From: Dyella halodurans
GTDB lineage: Bacteria; Pseudomonadota; Gammaproteobacteria; Xanthomonadales; Rhodanobacteraceae
Assembly: GCF_026283925.1 (NCBI RefSeq)
Contig: NZ_JAPDPF010000001.1
Span: forward strand, 248,001-312,000
DNA length: 64,000 bases
Reading direction: 5' to 3'
The notes beneath the pieces were generated by a model. It was not told where the DNA came from and made no database searches. It saw only the letters and a program-made list of their open reading frames with translations. Both the position numbers and the translations under genes were made by a program. Below, in pieces: positions 51,978-61,813 of this stretch (its first letter is position 1; every line of letters starts with the position of its first letter).

Positions 51978-52454
51978 ATGGCCGCGCTGGCACCGGTCTC
52001 CTCGGCCCACCGTGCGCGCGTGCTGCGTGCCCTGGGTGTGACGCCGTGGGTGCGTCGCCTGCCGCCCGAAATCGTTACTGCAACCGCCGAGGTGACGCCC
52101 GCCGCCGTATCGTCGGGCGAATGCGTGGTGCTGTTGCCGGCGGGATGCTCGCAGCGCGAACTGGATCTGCTCGGGCGCGCCTTGATGACCAGTGGTGCGA
52201 CCGTGGCGCGCGCGCCACGCATCGAAGTGAGCAAGGGCCAGTTGCCTGCAGCGCCGGAGGCTCGCGCCTATCTGGTGTTTGGCGAAGCACAGGCGCATGC
52301 GCTGGGTCGTGAGCTGCCTGCCGCGACGCTGAGCCGGGCGCATATCGTGCTGGCCGACGAACCGGCCGGCATCCTGGCCTCGGCGGCCGGCAAGCGTCGC
52401 CTGTGGAACGCGCTGCGCAGCCTGCGGCGTGCCCTGGCCGCACCCATGGAGTGA
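51978..52454 (+). CDS. Putative DNA polymerase III psi subunit (HolD-like)
   Basis: A 158-residue soluble protein. The N-terminus has LRALGVTPWVRRLPP at 16-30, matching the E. coli HolD start (LQQLGITQWSLRRP), the segment through which psi contacts chi. The middle is an alpha/beta domain, and the C-terminal RRLWNALRSLRRAL corresponds to the psi ending. It lies directly before rimI, as holD does in E. coli, 2 bp after pssA and 6 bp before rimI. Overall similarity is low, so the call rests on the N-terminal motif, size and synteny. Confidence 0.65.
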   Translation: MAALAPVSSAHRARVLRALGVTPWVRRLPPEIVTATAEVTPAAVSSGECVVLLPAGCSQRELDLLGRALMTSGATVARAPRIEVSKGQLPAAPEARAYLVFGEAQAHALGRELPAATLSRAHIVLADEPAGILASAAGKRRLWNALRSLRRALAAPME

Positions 52455-52460
52455 TCGAGC

Positions 52461-52931
52461 ATGGTCGCGGTGGCCCGTCCCCATGTCGAGATCCGCGCCA
52501 TGCGGCGCGAAGACCTGCCCCTCGTCGCAGCGATGGAGGCCGCGTCCTACGACTTCCCGTGGTCACAGGGCATTTTCAGCGACTGTCTGAAGGCCGGTCA
52601 TCCCTGCTGGGTGATGTGGGTCGACGGCGAGGCAGGGGGTTACGGGGTGCTGTCCGTCGCCGCAGGCGAAGCCCATGTGCTAAACGTGTGCGTGGGTCCC
52701 GGGCACCGCGGGCTAGGCCTGGGTCGGCTGCTGATGCGACGACTGCTCGATATCGCCCGCTGGAACGGCGCTACGCGCGTGTTCCTCGAAGTTCGGCCGT
52801 CCAATCCGATTGCGCAGAAGCTCTATGAATCGATGGGCTTTGGCGAAATCGGTCGCCGACCCAAGTACTACCCGGCCAGGCAGGGGCGCGAGGACGCCAT
52901 TGTGATGGCGTTGGATTTGTCGCCGGCGTAA
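52461..52931 (+). CDS. rimI: Ribosomal protein S18 alanine N-acetyltransferase
   Basis: A 156-residue GNAT enzyme that acetylates the N-terminal alanine of ribosomal protein S18. Typical blocks are AASYDFPWSQGIF, LNVCVGPGHRGLGLGRLLM (acetyl-CoA motif), LEVRPSNPIAQKLYESMGF and GRRPKYYPARQGREDAIVM. Length and order match RimI. It is the third gene of the pssA operon, 6 bp after the psi-like gene. Confidence 0.93.
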   Translation: MVAVARPHVEIRAMRREDLPLVAAMEAASYDFPWSQGIFSDCLKAGHPCWVMWVDGEAGGYGVLSVAAGEAHVLNVCVGPGHRGLGLGRLLMRRLLDIARWNGATRVFLEVRPSNPIAQKLYESMGFGEIGRRPKYYPARQGREDAIVMALDLSPA

Positions 52932-53355
52932 CTCCGTCTCCCTCCTCTTACCGGGCACGCATCAAGATGCGTAGACGGTCTCATCGCCGAGCCGTGGAAA
53001 TAGACGCGATAGCTTGCGATTTGGCAGCGGCTTCCACCGTCGGCGACCGTCTCATGCGTACCCGTCCGGCCGGCTGGCATCTTGGCCAACGAAAGGCCAT
53101 GACCTGAATCATTGCCGACAGCCGGTTGGGTAAAACCCTACAGATAATGCAGGCGTTACATGGGTACCCCCACATGAACCAGGTGACGTAACGTTGGCCA
53201 TCTCGCGTTCCCCGAGTGATGCGCGGATTCAAGCGCTTCGCATGGTCAGGATGAATACGCGCGCGCCGTGATGTCTTCATCCAGGGCAACGTAGCCCGGA
53301 CTTCCAGCAAGGTTAATCGCGCCGCGTCAGGTTCCGTAAGCTTGTAGGGAAGCCC
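52932..53355. other. Intergenic region of 424 bp
   Basis: No gene is supported. A loose inverted repeat (AGACGGTC near 52971 and GACCGTCT near 53047) is present. The last bases before the TraB gene (GTAGGGAAGCCC) give a weak ribosome binding site. A degraded gene cannot be excluded but I see no family match. Confidence 0.3.
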
Positions 53356-54405
53356 ATGCAGACAGCAAGTCGCTTTCGCAGCTTTGCAGTACTCCCCTTG
53401 GCCATGTTGGCCACCCTCGGCACATTCGCGCAGACGGCTCCGCAACGCCCTTCACCAGGCACCGCCGTCACGTTGGCGCCTGTCGTGGTTTCCGGCGTTC
53501 TGCCCGGTCCCGCGCTTTGGAAAGTCAGCAGGGACGGTCACGTCATGTGGGTGCTTGGCATCACGTCTCCGCTGCCGAAAGACATGCAGTGGGAGTCCTC
53601 CAAGGTCGAGCAGCTGATTGCCTCGTCCCAGCAAGTGCTCAAGCCGCCGGGGATGGGTATCGGTGCGAACGTAGGTCTGTGGGGCCGGTTGTCCCTCATC
53701 CCTTCGATGATGGGCCTGGAGAAGCTCCCCGATGGCCAGACGCTGCAACAGGCGCTCCCGCCCGAGCTGTATAACCGTTGGCTCGTCCAAAAGAACAAGT
53801 ACCTTCAGAACAACGGGAGTGTCGATCGTCTGCGGCCGTCATTTGCGGGAAAAAAGCTGTATAGCGCGGCGCTCAGTCAATCGGGTCTTACCGACAACCG
53901 AACGGTAGAGCGGGTCGTCTATGCCGCCGCAAAACGAAGCAAGGTAGCGGTCACGGACACACTCTATGTCTTGATGCTGGATAACCCGAACCAAGCGGCA
54001 AGGCAGTTCAAGAAGGCGTCCATCGATGATCAGCAGTGCCTCCGCGGCATACTCGACGCGATAGACCAGGACTTTTTGCAGGCGACCGAACGGGCGAACG
54101 CATGGGCGACTGGTGACCTACAGACGCTGAGCAAAGTGCTGTCTGCCAGACAGCAGGACGCATGTCTGTCCGCCATCGGCAGCACGAGCTTCGCAAAAAC
54201 CATAGGTATGACCGATATATCCAATCAAATCCAACAGGCATGGGTCAAGGCCGCGGAGGCCGCGCTGAAGGAGGCCCCCCAATCGGTGGCCTTGCTACCC
54301 ATGGACTTGATGGTGGCCGGCAATGGCTACCTCAAGGCGCTGGAGAGTCGCGGCTATACGGTCGAGTCGCCGGAATCCCTCACTGAATCGAATGCCGGTC
54401 AATGA
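53356..54405 (+). CDS. TraB/GumN-family exported protein with altered active-site motif
   Basis: A 349-residue protein with a signal peptide (to about residue 25, TFAQ) and the TraB/GumN fold: ALWKVSRDGHVMWVLGI at 53-69, then LEKLPDGQTLQQALPPELYN, a long helical region, and a C-terminal ALLPMDLMVAGNGYLKALESRGYTV. Active TraB/Tiki proteases carry a GxxH motif at the first strand; here it reads GITS (68-71), so the metal ligand is missing. Its codon use looks a little less GC-rich than the surrounding genes. No operon partner. Confidence 0.75.
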   Translation: MQTASRFRSFAVLPLAMLATLGTFAQTAPQRPSPGTAVTLAPVVVSGVLPGPALWKVSRDGHVMWVLGITSPLPKDMQWESSKVEQLIASSQQVLKPPGMGIGANVGLWGRLSLIPSMMGLEKLPDGQTLQQALPPELYNRWLVQKNKYLQNNGSVDRLRPSFAGKKLYSAALSQSGLTDNRTVERVVYAAAKRSKVAVTDTLYVLMLDNPNQAARQFKKASIDDQQCLRGILDAIDQDFLQATERANAWATGDLQTLSKVLSARQQDACLSAIGSTSFAKTIGMTDISNQIQQAWVKAAEAALKEAPQSVALLPMDLMVAGNGYLKALESRGYTVESPESLTESNAGQ

Positions 54406-54453
54406 GTTCACAAGGGTGCCTGGCGTTGGATTTGGCGCCGGCCTAGCCCTTGG

Positions 54454-54490
54454 CTCCTTCTCCCCTTTCGGGAGAAGGTTGGGATGAGGC
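54454..54490 (+). repeat. REP-like palindrome
   Basis: CTCCTTCTCCCCTTTCGGGAGAAGG followed by TTGGGATGAGG, the same unit as at 40131 and 57563, about 50 bp after the TraB-family stop. Confidence 0.75.
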
Positions 54491-54570
54491 CCAAAAAGGG
54501 GGTAGAGGGCGGGGGCACGGGGAAGAGCGGCTAAGACGCCGGCTCCAAGTTAGCCTCGAGGCAAGATTGG

Positions 54571-54609
54571 CCCCTCACCCCAGCCCTCTCCCCAAAGGGG
54601 AGAGGGAGC
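54571..54609 (-). repeat. REP-like palindrome, inverted partner
   Basis: CCCCTCACCCC followed by CCCTCTCCCCAAAGGGGAGAGGG, a 10-bp perfect stem, 9 bp beyond the valS stop. It forms an inverted pair with 54454-54490. Confidence 0.75.
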
Positions 54610-54617
54610 AAAGCCGC

Positions 54618-57464
54618 TCAGCCCAGCTTCTGCGCCTGCTCGCGCAGCGCATTGAGCTGGACGCCCCAGTCGGCGATGCGCTGGCGCTCCTGAGTCACGA
54701 CCTCGGCTGGCGCGTTCGCCACGAAGTTGGCGTTGCCGAGCTTGCCTTCGCACTTCTTGATCTCGCCCTCGATGCGGGCGATTTCCTTGGCCAGGCGGGT
54801 TTTCTCGGCGCCGAGGTCGATCAGGCCGGCCAGCGGAATCAGCACGCGCAGCGAGCCGACCACGGCCGCGGCGGCCGCCGGTTCGTCTGCACCAGGCTCG
54901 ATCCACTGCGGCGCGTCGACGCGGGCGAGGAAGCTAATCTGGGCCGCAAACTTCGCGGCGCGAGCGCGATCCGTTGCATCGCCGTCGGCGAACAGCAGGG
55001 GGATGGTCTTGCCTGGCGCGATATTCATTTCGGCGCGGATGCGACGGATGCCGCTCAGCACGTTTTTGAACCATTCGATTTCAGCGGTGGCGGCTTCGTC
55101 CGCCACGATCTCGTCGGCGCGCGGCCACGGACGCTGCATCAGGCCGCCTTCGCTGAGGCCGAGCTTCGGTGCGACCGACTGCCAGATTTCCTCGCTGATG
55201 AAGGGCACGATTGGATGCAGCGCGCGCAGCACGGTTTCCAGCACCACGACCAGGGTGTGGCGGGTGGAGGCAGCCGCGCGTGCGTCGTCGCCATTCAATG
55301 CCGGCTTGGACAGCTCCAGGAACCAGTCGCAGAACTCGTTCCAGGTGAACTCGTACAGCGCCTGCGCCAGCAGGTCGAAGCGGTAGCTGGCGAAATGCTG
55401 CTCCACGTCGAGCAAAGTCTGCTTGAGGCGGGTCAGGATCCAGCGCTCCGCTTCCGTCGCCGGTGCGCCGGCGGGAGCCGGCAGCTGGCCTTCGGGCAGG
55501 TTCATCAGCACGAAGCGCGCGGCGTTCCACAGCTTGTTGCAGAACGCCTTGTAGCCTTCCGCGCGCTTGATGTCGAAATTGATGGTGCGGCTATAGCTGG
55601 CCAGCGCTGCGAAGGTGAAGCGCAGCGCATCGGTGCCGATGGCGGGAATGCCGTTCGGGTAATCCTTGCGGATGCGCTTTTCCACCTTCTCGCGCACCTG
55701 CGGGATCAGCAGCGACTTGGTGGACTTCTCCACCAGCGGCTCCAGCTCGATGCCGTCGATCAGGTCCAGCGGGTCCAGCGTATTGCCCTTGGACTTGGAC
55801 ATCTTCTGGCCTTCCGCATCACGCACGATGGCGTTGATATAGACCTCGCGGAATGGCACCAGGCCGGTGAAGTACTTGGTCGCCATCACCATGCGGGCGA
55901 CCCAGAAGAAGATGATGTCGAAGCCGGTGACCAGCACCGCGCTGGGCAGGAAGATCTTGTCGTGCTGCCAGTCGGCCACGATCTCGCCGCGCTCGTTCTT
56001 CACCGGGCCATTGGCCGGCCAGCCGAGCGTGGAGAACGGCCACAGCGCCGAGCTGAACCAGGTGTCGAGCACGTCGTCGTCCTGGCGCAGGGCGCCGACC
56101 GGAGCGACGCCGGCATGCGCGCGGGCATCGGCTTCATCCTCGCCCACGAAGATGTTGCCGGCCTCGTCGTACCACGCCGGGATGCGATGGCCCCACCAAA
56201 GCTGGCGGCTGATGCACCAGTCCTGGATGTTGTCCAGCCACTGCGTATAGGTGGTGCTCCAGTTTTCCGGCACGAACTTGATCTCGCCCGAACGCACCGC
56301 GTCGAGCGCGGGCTCGGTAATCGCCTTGCGCCCGCCGATAGTTCCCGCCGGCTTGGCGCGACCTTCGGGCAGTTCGTCGGTGGTGAGATCGAGGAACCAC
56401 TGGTCGGTGAGCATCGGCTCGATCACCGCGTCGGAACGCTGGCTCACCGGCACCTGCAACTTGTGCGGCTTGGTTTCGACCAGCAGGCCTTCGGCTTCCA
56501 GATCGGCCAGCACGCGCTTGCGCGCCTCGAAGCGATCCAGGCCCTGGTACCTGGCAGGCGCGTTCTCGTTGACCTTGGCGTCGAGCGTGAAAATGCTGAT
56601 CGGTGCGAGGTGGTGGCGCTGGCCGATGGCGTAGTCGTTGAAGTCGTGGGCCGGCGTGATCTTCACGCAGCCGGTGCCGAATTCGCGATCGACGTAGTCG
56701 TCGCCGATCACCGGGATTTCGCGGCCGCTCAGCGGCAAGGTCAGCGTCTTGCCGATCAGCTGTGCATAGCGCTCGTCTTCCGGATGCACCGCCACGGCGA
56801 CGTCGCCGAGCATGGTCTCCGGACGCGTGGTGGCGACCACCAGGCTGGTGCTGCCGTCGCTGCTGGGATAGCGGATCGACCACATATGGCCGTCGCGCTC
56901 CACGTTGTTCACTTCCAGGTCGGACACGGCCGTGCCCAGCAGCGGATCCCAGTTGACCAGGCGGTTGCCGCGGTAGATCAGGCCCGCGCGATACCACTCC
57001 ACGAACACCTTGCGCACCGCGGCCGAGAGTCCCTCGTCCATGGTGAAACGCTCGCGCGACCAGTCGGCGGCGGCGCCGATGCGGCGCATCTGGTTGGTGA
57101 TGGTGGAGCCGGATTCTTCCTTCCACTTCCACACGCGCTCGACGAACGCTTCGCGACCCAGGTCATGACGCGTCTGGTCGCTCGTGGCGAGCTGGTTTTC
57201 CACGATCTTCTGCGTGGCGATGCCGGCGTGGTCGGTGCCGACCTGCCACAGCGTGTTCATGCCACGCATGCGCTGGTAGCGCACCAGCATGTCCATCACG
57301 GTTTGCTGGAACGCATGGCCCATGTGCAGCGTGCCGGTGACGTTCGGCGGCGGCAGCAGGATGCAGTACGGCTCGCCATGACCGGAGGGCTTGAAGTCGC
57401 CACTGGCTTCCCAGCGGGCATACCACGTCGACTCGATCTGGCTGGGCTCGAAACTCTTTTCCAT
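54618..57464 (-). CDS. valS: Valyl-tRNA synthetase
   Basis: A 948-residue class I synthetase charging tRNA-Val with editing of threonine. Visible are the HIGH region [16 protein letters not shown], the editing domain ([30 protein letters not shown]), [16 protein letters not shown], the KMSKS motif QKMSKSKGN, and a C-terminal coiled coil ([19 protein letters not shown]). Length matches the bacterial enzyme. The start is ATG at 57464; upstream in-frame sequence is not conserved. A TTGGCA-N18-TACAAT promoter lies at 57522-57551. Confidence 0.97.
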   Translation of the reverse strand: MEKSFEPSQIESTWYARWEASGDFKPSGHGEPYCILLPPPNVTGTLHMGHAFQQTVMDMLVRYQRMRGMNTLWQVGTDHAGIATQKIVENQLATSDQTRHDLGREAFVERVWKWKEESGSTITNQMRRIGAAADWSRERFTMDEGLSAAVRKVFVEWYRAGLIYRGNRLVNWDPLLGTAVSDLEVNNVERDGHMWSIRYPSSDGSTSLVVATTRPETMLGDVAVAVHPEDERYAQLIGKTLTLPLSGREIPVIGDDYVDREFGTGCVKITPAHDFNDYAIGQRHHLAPISIFTLDAKVNENAPARYQGLDRFEARKRVLADLEAEGLLVETKPHKLQVPVSQRSDAVIEPMLTDQWFLDLTTDELPEGRAKPAGTIGGRKAITEPALDAVRSGEIKFVPENWSTTYTQWLDNIQDWCISRQLWWGHRIPAWYDEAGNIFVGEDEADARAHAGVAPVGALRQDDDVLDTWFSSALWPFSTLGWPANGPVKNERGEIVADWQHDKIFLPSAVLVTGFDIIFFWVARMVMATKYFTGLVPFREVYINAIVRDAEGQKMSKSKGNTLDPLDLIDGIELEPLVEKSTKSLLIPQVREKVEKRIRKDYPNGIPAIGTDALRFTFAALASYSRTINFDIKRAEGYKAFCNKLWNAARFVLMNLPEGQLPAPAGAPATEAERWILTRLKQTLLDVEQHFASYRFDLLAQALYEFTWNEFCDWFLELSKPALNGDDARAAASTRHTLVVVLETVLRALHPIVPFISEEIWQSVAPKLGLSEGGLMQRPWPRADEIVADEAATAEIEWFKNVLSGIRRIRAEMNIAPGKTIPLLFADGDATDRARAAKFAAQISFLARVDAPQWIEPGADEPAAAAAVVGSLRVLIPLAGLIDLGAEKTRLAKEIARIEGEIKKCEGKLGNANFVANAPAEVVTQERQRIADWGVQLNALREQAQKLG

Positions 57465-57521
57465 CGGGGGCTCGCGATTGCGCGCCGGGTTCGGCGCGTG
57501 GGGATAGGCGTCAAAGAGTCG

Positions 57522-57551
57522 ATTGTACGGGTGGGGGGCTTGAGGTGCCAA
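57522..57551 (-). promoter_or_regulatory. Putative valS promoter
   Basis: On the minus strand TTGGCA (57546-57551) and TACAAT (57522-57527) are 18 bp apart, matching the sigma-70 consensus at five of six and five of six positions. The leader would be about 50 bases. Confidence 0.55.
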
Positions 57552-57562
57552 AAAGCGCTCTT

Positions 57563-57605
57563 CTCCTTCTCCCCTTTGGGGAGAAGGTTGGGATGAGGGG
57601 GCGGG
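57563..57605 (+). repeat. REP-like palindrome
   Basis: CTCCTTCTCCCC-TTT-GGGGAGAAGG followed by TTGGGATGAGGGGGCGGG, upstream of valS and next to its promoter. Confidence 0.75.
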
Positions 57606-57668
57606 GCTTGCCGGGCCGTTTGCGCTCGCGCCGGCTCTGTGACTAGTAGAGAGGCTGTCGCGAGCACC

Positions 57669-57735
57669 CGCCCCCTCACCCCAGCCCTCTCTCCCACAGG
57701 GACTACCTTCGGGTCGCCCGCAGGGGAGAGGGAGT
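57669..57735 (-). repeat. REP-like palindrome, inverted partner with insertion
   Basis: CCGCCCCCTCACCCC, then CCCTCTCTCCCAC and, after an extra 20-25 bp (GGGACTACCTTCGGGTCGCCC), AGGGGAGAGGG. It lies 9 bp beyond the hemE stop. The extra bases enlarge the loop of the hairpin. Confidence 0.65.
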
Positions 57736-57743
57736 CAAGCGGG

Positions 57744-58811
57744 TTAGCCGCGTAGCTGGCGGCCGTAGGCATGGACTTCATCCACCAGCACCTTGACGTG
57801 CTCGGGATCCACTTCCGGGGTGATGCCGTGGCCGAGGTTGAAGACGTGGCCGGGGTGGTTGCCGTAGCTGTCCAGCACCCGGCGCGCCTCGCGGCGGATG
57901 ATCTCCGGGCTGGCGCGCAGCACGGCGGGGTCGAGGTTGCCCTGCAGGGCCACGCGGCCGGCGACGGCCTGGCGGGCGTCGGCCAGGTCCATGGTCCAGT
58001 CCACGCCCAGGCCGGCGCAGCCGGTGTCGGCCAGGTGGGACAGGTGCTGGCCGGCGCCCTTGGAGAACAGGATTACGGGTAGCTCGCGGCTGTGCGGATC
58101 GGCCTTCAGCACCTCCATCACCCGGGCCATGTAGCGCAGCGAGAATTCGCGGAACGCGGCCGGGCCGAGTAGGCCGCCCCAGGTGTCGAACACCATCAGC
58201 GCCTGGGCGCCAGCGGCGGCCTGGGCGATCAGATAAGCGGCGACGGACTGAGCCAGCGTGTCGAGCAGCTGGTGGGCCAGGGCCGGCTCGTTCCAGCACA
58301 TCGCCTTCAGCGTGGCGAAATCGCGCGAACCGTGGCCCTCGACCATGTAGCAGGCCAGCGTCCACGGGCTGCCGGAGAAGCCGATCAGCGGCACGCGGCC
58401 ATGCAGCTCGCGGCGGATCAAGCGCACGGCGTCCATCACATAGCGCAGCTCGCCTTCCATATCCGGCACGCTGAGCTTGTCGATATCGGCCTTGCTGCGC
58501 ACCGGGTGCGCGAACTGCGGACCCTCGCCCTGGGCGAAGCTCAGGCCCAGGCCCATCGCGTCGGGGATGGTGAGGATGTCCGAAAACAGGATGGCCGCAT
58601 CCAGCTCGAAGCGCTCCAGCGGCTGCAACGTCACTTCGCAGGCCAGTTCCGGATTCTGCGCCAGCGCCATGAAGCTGCCGGCGCGGGCGCGGGTGGCGCG
58701 GTATTCGGGCAGGTAGCGACCGGCCTGGCGCATGACCCAGATCGGCGTCGTGTCGGTGGCCTCCCGGCGCAGGGCGCGCAGGAAGCGGTCGTTCTTCAGA
58801 ACTTCAGTCAT
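57744..58811 (-). CDS. hemE: Uroporphyrinogen decarboxylase
   Basis: A 355-residue enzyme that removes four carboxyl groups from uroporphyrinogen III in haem biosynthesis. Diagnostic sequences are [16 protein letters not shown] at the N-terminus, [55 protein letters not shown] and [16 protein letters not shown]. Length matches the family. The ATG at 58811 comes 1 bp after the stop codon of the WGR-domain gene, so the two are co-translated from one mRNA. Confidence 0.97.
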   Translation of the reverse strand: MTEVLKNDRFLRALRREATDTTPIWVMRQAGRYLPEYRATRARAGSFMALAQNPELACEVTLQPLERFELDAAILFSDILTIPDAMGLGLSFAQGEGPQFAHPVRSKADIDKLSVPDMEGELRYVMDAVRLIRRELHGRVPLIGFSGSPWTLACYMVEGHGSRDFATLKAMCWNEPALAHQLLDTLAQSVAAYLIAQAAAGAQALMVFDTWGGLLGPAAFREFSLRYMARVMEVLKADPHSRELPVILFSKGAGQHLSHLADTGCAGLGVDWTMDLADARQAVAGRVALQGNLDPAVLRASPEIIRREARRVLDSYGNHPGHVFNLGHGITPEVDPEHVKVLVDEVHAYGRQLRG

Positions 58812-58812
58812 T

Positions 58813-59073
58813 TCAGTGTCCGTACGGGCCTTCCAGCCCCTGGCTGAACATCACGCGGAAGCCGCGTTTGAGCTGGGCGTCGCGCGCCTTCTCGAAGGCG
58901 GCGATGGCGTCGTCGCGTTCGAGGAACTGCTCGCGCTTGAGCGTGGCCTTGCCGCCCTGGACACCGGTTTCGCGATACAGCGTCCAGCCACCCAGCAGGT
59001 CTTGTTCCAGCGCGATCTGGACATAGCGCGGTGCCTCGGTGCTGGCGGGCATGGCTTGCAGGTAAAGGCGCAT
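58813..59073 (-). CDS. WGR-domain small protein
   Basis: An 86-residue protein consisting of one WGR domain, a fold found in PARPs and in some MolR-like proteins and thought to bind nucleic acid: [20 protein letters not shown], with the W-G-x-x pattern as [10 protein letters not shown], and ending YGH. The start is ATG at 59073; an ATG seven codons later is also possible. It is joined to hemE by a 1-bp gap. Why a WGR protein sits in front of a haem gene is unclear. Confidence 0.75.
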   Translation of the reverse strand: MRLYLQAMPASTEAPRYVQIALEQDLLGGWTLYRETGVQGGKATLKREQFLERDDAIAAFEKARDAQLKRGFRVMFSQGLEGPYGH

Positions 59074-59166
59074 GGATACCGATGTCGAATAGGCAGGCAG
59101 CGTGCCACGGAAGCCGCATTCTAGAAGGCGCCGCGCCCGGTAGCGAGCGCGGCGTGGTCGCAGGGC

Positions 59167-60270
59167 TCAGCGGCAGGCTGCTTCCAGCACGGCGAGTACC
59201 GCTTTTTCGTCGACGCCGCCGACGATCTCCGCGCGACCAATGCCGCGCCACAGGATCAGGCGCAGCGTGCCGGCGAGGTTCTTCTTGTCCAGCCGCATCA
59301 ACGCCAGCAGCTGCTGCGGATCCAGGCCCACCGGAATCGCCGTGGGCAGTCCAACGGCGGCGAGCAGGCGGTGCAGGCGCGCGCTGTCCGCGGCTTCGCT
59401 CAGGCCCAGTCGCTCCGACAGCTGGGCTGCCAGCAGCATGCCGATGGCGACGCCTTCACCATGCAACAGCAGGCTGTATTTGCCGGCGGTTTCCAGCGCA
59501 TGGCCAAAGGTGTGACCGAGATTGAGCAGGGCCCGCTCGCCCTGTTCGGTTTCGTCGCGCGCCACCACCCCGGCCTTGTAGCTGACCTTGCGCGCAATGG
59601 CTTCAATGAGTGGCGCTTCATCGCGCGCACTCAAGGCGGCGGCATGCTGTTCCAGCCAGGCGAAGAACGTCGGGTCGCCGATCGCAGCGCCTTTCACCAC
59701 CTCGGCGAGACCGGCGCGATATTCGCGATCGGGCAGTGTCGCCAGCGTGCTGGTGTCGGCCACCACGGCGCGTGGCTGGTGGAAGGCGCCGACCAGGTTC
59801 TTGCCGGCGGGAAGATTGACGCCGGTCTTGCCGCCCACCGAGGAGTCGACCATGGCGAGCAAGGTGGTCGGCATCTGGATGAAGTCGATGCCGCGCATCC
59901 AGCAGGCGGCGCTGAAGCCGGCCAGATCGCCCACCACGCCGCCGCCTAGCGCAACCACGCAGGCATCGCGCGTGGCGCCCAGCTGGGCCAGTGCTTCCAG
60001 TGCGCGGCCGACATTCGCGAACGTCTTGTGCGTCTCGCCGTCGTCAAGCTGGAACGATGACCAATGCAGGCCATCCAGTCCCTCGGCCACGCGATCGAGA
60101 TAGAGCGGCGCCACCGTGGTATTGCTGATCACCAGCGCATGGCGCCCGCGCAAGGCGGTCCGCCAGCGCGCATGGTCAGCCAGCAGGCCCGGGCCTATCC
60201 AGACGGGATAACTGCGCGTACCCAGCGCGACGTCGATGGTGCGGGGATGGGTGTCGATGTGTGTGCTCAT
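59167..60270 (-). CDS. aroB: 3-dehydroquinate synthase
   Basis: A 367-residue NAD- and zinc-dependent enzyme, second step of the shikimate pathway. Typical blocks are [57 protein letters not shown], and [13 protein letters not shown] with the zinc histidines, then HGEGVAIGM. The start is ATG at 60270, overlapping the aroK stop by 4 bp (ATGA). The order aroK-aroB is the common gammaproteobacterial one. Confidence 0.96.
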   Translation of the reverse strand: MSTHIDTHPRTIDVALGTRSYPVWIGPGLLADHARWRTALRGRHALVISNTTVAPLYLDRVAEGLDGLHWSSFQLDDGETHKTFANVGRALEALAQLGATRDACVVALGGGVVGDLAGFSAACWMRGIDFIQMPTTLLAMVDSSVGGKTGVNLPAGKNLVGAFHQPRAVVADTSTLATLPDREYRAGLAEVVKGAAIGDPTFFAWLEQHAAALSARDEAPLIEAIARKVSYKAGVVARDETEQGERALLNLGHTFGHALETAGKYSLLLHGEGVAIGMLLAAQLSERLGLSEAADSARLHRLLAAVGLPTAIPVGLDPQQLLALMRLDKKNLAGTLRLILWRGIGRAEIVGGVDEKAVLAVLEAACR

Positions 60271-60806
60271 GCGGCCTGCTGACGCTGCCAGGATTGATCG
60301 ATCAAAAGAATGCTGCGCGCGCTCGCAGCATGTACCTGTTCGTGTACGCCAGGAATCACCAGGTCGGCGATTTCCTGATAGAGAGGCGTGCGCTGTTGCG
60401 CCATCGCTTGCAGCCGCGTGGCGCGATCGCCGCCGGCGAGCAGGGGGCGCTGGCGATCCTGCGCGAGGCGTTCCAGTTGCAGTTCGAGCGTGGCTTGCAG
60501 CCACAGCACGTAGCCGCGTTCGGCCAGCAGGCGGCGGTTCGCCGGATCCAGCACGGCGCCCGCGCCCGTAGCCAATACGACGCCGCGCCGACGGCTGCAT
60601 TCCTCGAGCAGCTGGCTTTCGCGCTGGCGGAAGCCGACCTCGCCCTCGATCTCGAACACGGTGCTCACCGGTACGCCACACTGGCGTTCGATTTCCTGGT
60701 CGAGATCGACGAAGTTCAGACCATAATGCTCGGCCAGCCGACGTCCGATGGACGTCTTCCCGGCGCCGGTCGGTCCGACGATAAACAGGTTGCACGATGG
60801 ATTCAT
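60267..60806 (-). CDS. aroK: Shikimate kinase
   Basis: A 179-residue P-loop kinase that phosphorylates shikimate. The Walker A motif is GPTGAGKTS, followed by [13 protein letters not shown] (shikimate-binding aspartate), GFRQRES and LATGAGAVL (usually GGG). The start is ATG at 60806; a TTG two codons earlier is unlikely. There is no ribosome binding site, and TAGCAT lies 6 bases upstream of the ATG, which suggests a leaderless message. It is coupled to aroB by an ATGA overlap. Confidence 0.95.
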   Translation of the reverse strand: MNPSCNLFIVGPTGAGKTSIGRRLAEHYGLNFVDLDQEIERQCGVPVSTVFEIEGEVGFRQRESQLLEECSRRRGVVLATGAGAVLDPANRRLLAERGYVLWLQATLELQLERLAQDRQRPLLAGGDRATRLQAMAQQRTPLYQEIADLVIPGVHEQVHAASARSILLIDQSWQRQQAA

Positions 60807-60812
60807 GCGCAA

Positions 60813-60818
60813 ATGCTA
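60813..60818 (-). promoter_or_regulatory. Putative -10 hexamer of leaderless aroK transcript
   Basis: TAGCAT on the minus strand, exactly 6 bases before the aroK ATG. No convincing -35 was found. Confidence 0.35.
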
Positions 60819-60855
60819 GCAGGCGCGGGACCGCAAAACGGGTCGCGCCAACGCG

Positions 60856-61704
60856 GTGGCCCACTTGAGCGGGCGTGTACTGATTGCCGGTTGCGGCGAT
60901 GTTGGCCTGCGCGTGGCGGAGCAATTGCTGGCGCGCGGCGACCAGGTATGGGCCTTGCGCCGCCGGAACGCGCCGCCTGAAAGCAGCGGCATCCACTGGC
61001 TGCAGGGTGACCTTACCCAGCCCGGGACCTTGCGCGACTTGCCCGATGGGATCACCCAGCTGGTCTACTTGCCGACGCCTGATGCACGCGACCCGGCCGC
61101 TTATCGTGCGGTCTTCGTCGATGGCTTGCGCCATCTGCTTGCCGCACTCGATTCCAACACGCTCGAGCGCGTGCTGTTCGTGTCATCCAGCGCGGTTTAC
61201 GGCGATCATGGCGATGGATGGGTGGACGAGCAGACGCCGCCAGATCCACCGAGCTTCAATGGCAAGGTGTTGCTCGAGGCCGAGCAATGGTTGGCGGCGC
61301 AGCCGGTATTGCCGATCGTGCTGCGTCTGGCCGGCTTGTATGGCCCGGGCCGTCTCGAACTCATCGAGCGCCTGCGTGGTGGCGCGGTGCGGGTGCCGCG
61401 CGAGCTGCCGCACTGGGCCAATCGTATCCACGTTGACGATGCCGCGGCGGCCATCGTGCATCTCCTGAGCTTGCCTGAGCCGATGTCGCTCTACCTCGGA
61501 GTCGATGACACGCCGCTGCCGCTTGCCGTGCTTTACGACCACCTGGCGCGGGCGGCGGGCGTGGCTCTTCCTGGTGAGGGTGCGGCACCGGCTGGCGTAG
61601 GCAGCAAGCGCCTCAGCAATGCGCGCCTTCGCTCCAGCGGTTTCGTGCCGCGCTGGCCCGATGCGCGCGAGGGGTATGCTGCCTTGCTGAGCGGCGTGGG
61701 GTAG
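60856..61704 (+). CDS. NAD(P)-dependent epimerase/dehydratase-like protein (YeeZ type)
   Basis: A 282-residue extended-SDR Rossmann protein: [18 protein letters not shown] (cofactor loop), [12 protein letters not shown] with the catalytic serine region, and [15 protein letters not shown]. The usual YxxxK is less clear ([12 protein letters not shown]), as in the YeeZ-like group. Function unknown. The start is GTG at 60856; it has no strong ribosome binding site. The gene is divergent from aroK. Confidence 0.8.
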   Translation: MAHLSGRVLIAGCGDVGLRVAEQLLARGDQVWALRRRNAPPESSGIHWLQGDLTQPGTLRDLPDGITQLVYLPTPDARDPAAYRAVFVDGLRHLLAALDSNTLERVLFVSSSAVYGDHGDGWVDEQTPPDPPSFNGKVLLEAEQWLAAQPVLPIVLRLAGLYGPGRLELIERLRGGAVRVPRELPHWANRIHVDDAAAAIVHLLSLPEPMSLYLGVDDTPLPLAVLYDHLARAAGVALPGEGAAPAGVGSKRLSNARLRSSGFVPRWPDAREGYAALLSGVG

Positions 61705-61813
61705 ATCCCGGCTGTCCAGAATCCGCCTGACTTCGGGCCTCCGGAAGCCGGACGACCGGTTTCGCCGACGTATAGTGGTTCCAGCACCAGTTGGGTGGCT
61801 ACATCTCGTCCAT

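Noticed and set aside
54450-57596. A 1048-codon open frame on the plus strand
   Set aside because: It is the antisense shadow of valS, starts within repeats, and has no domain.
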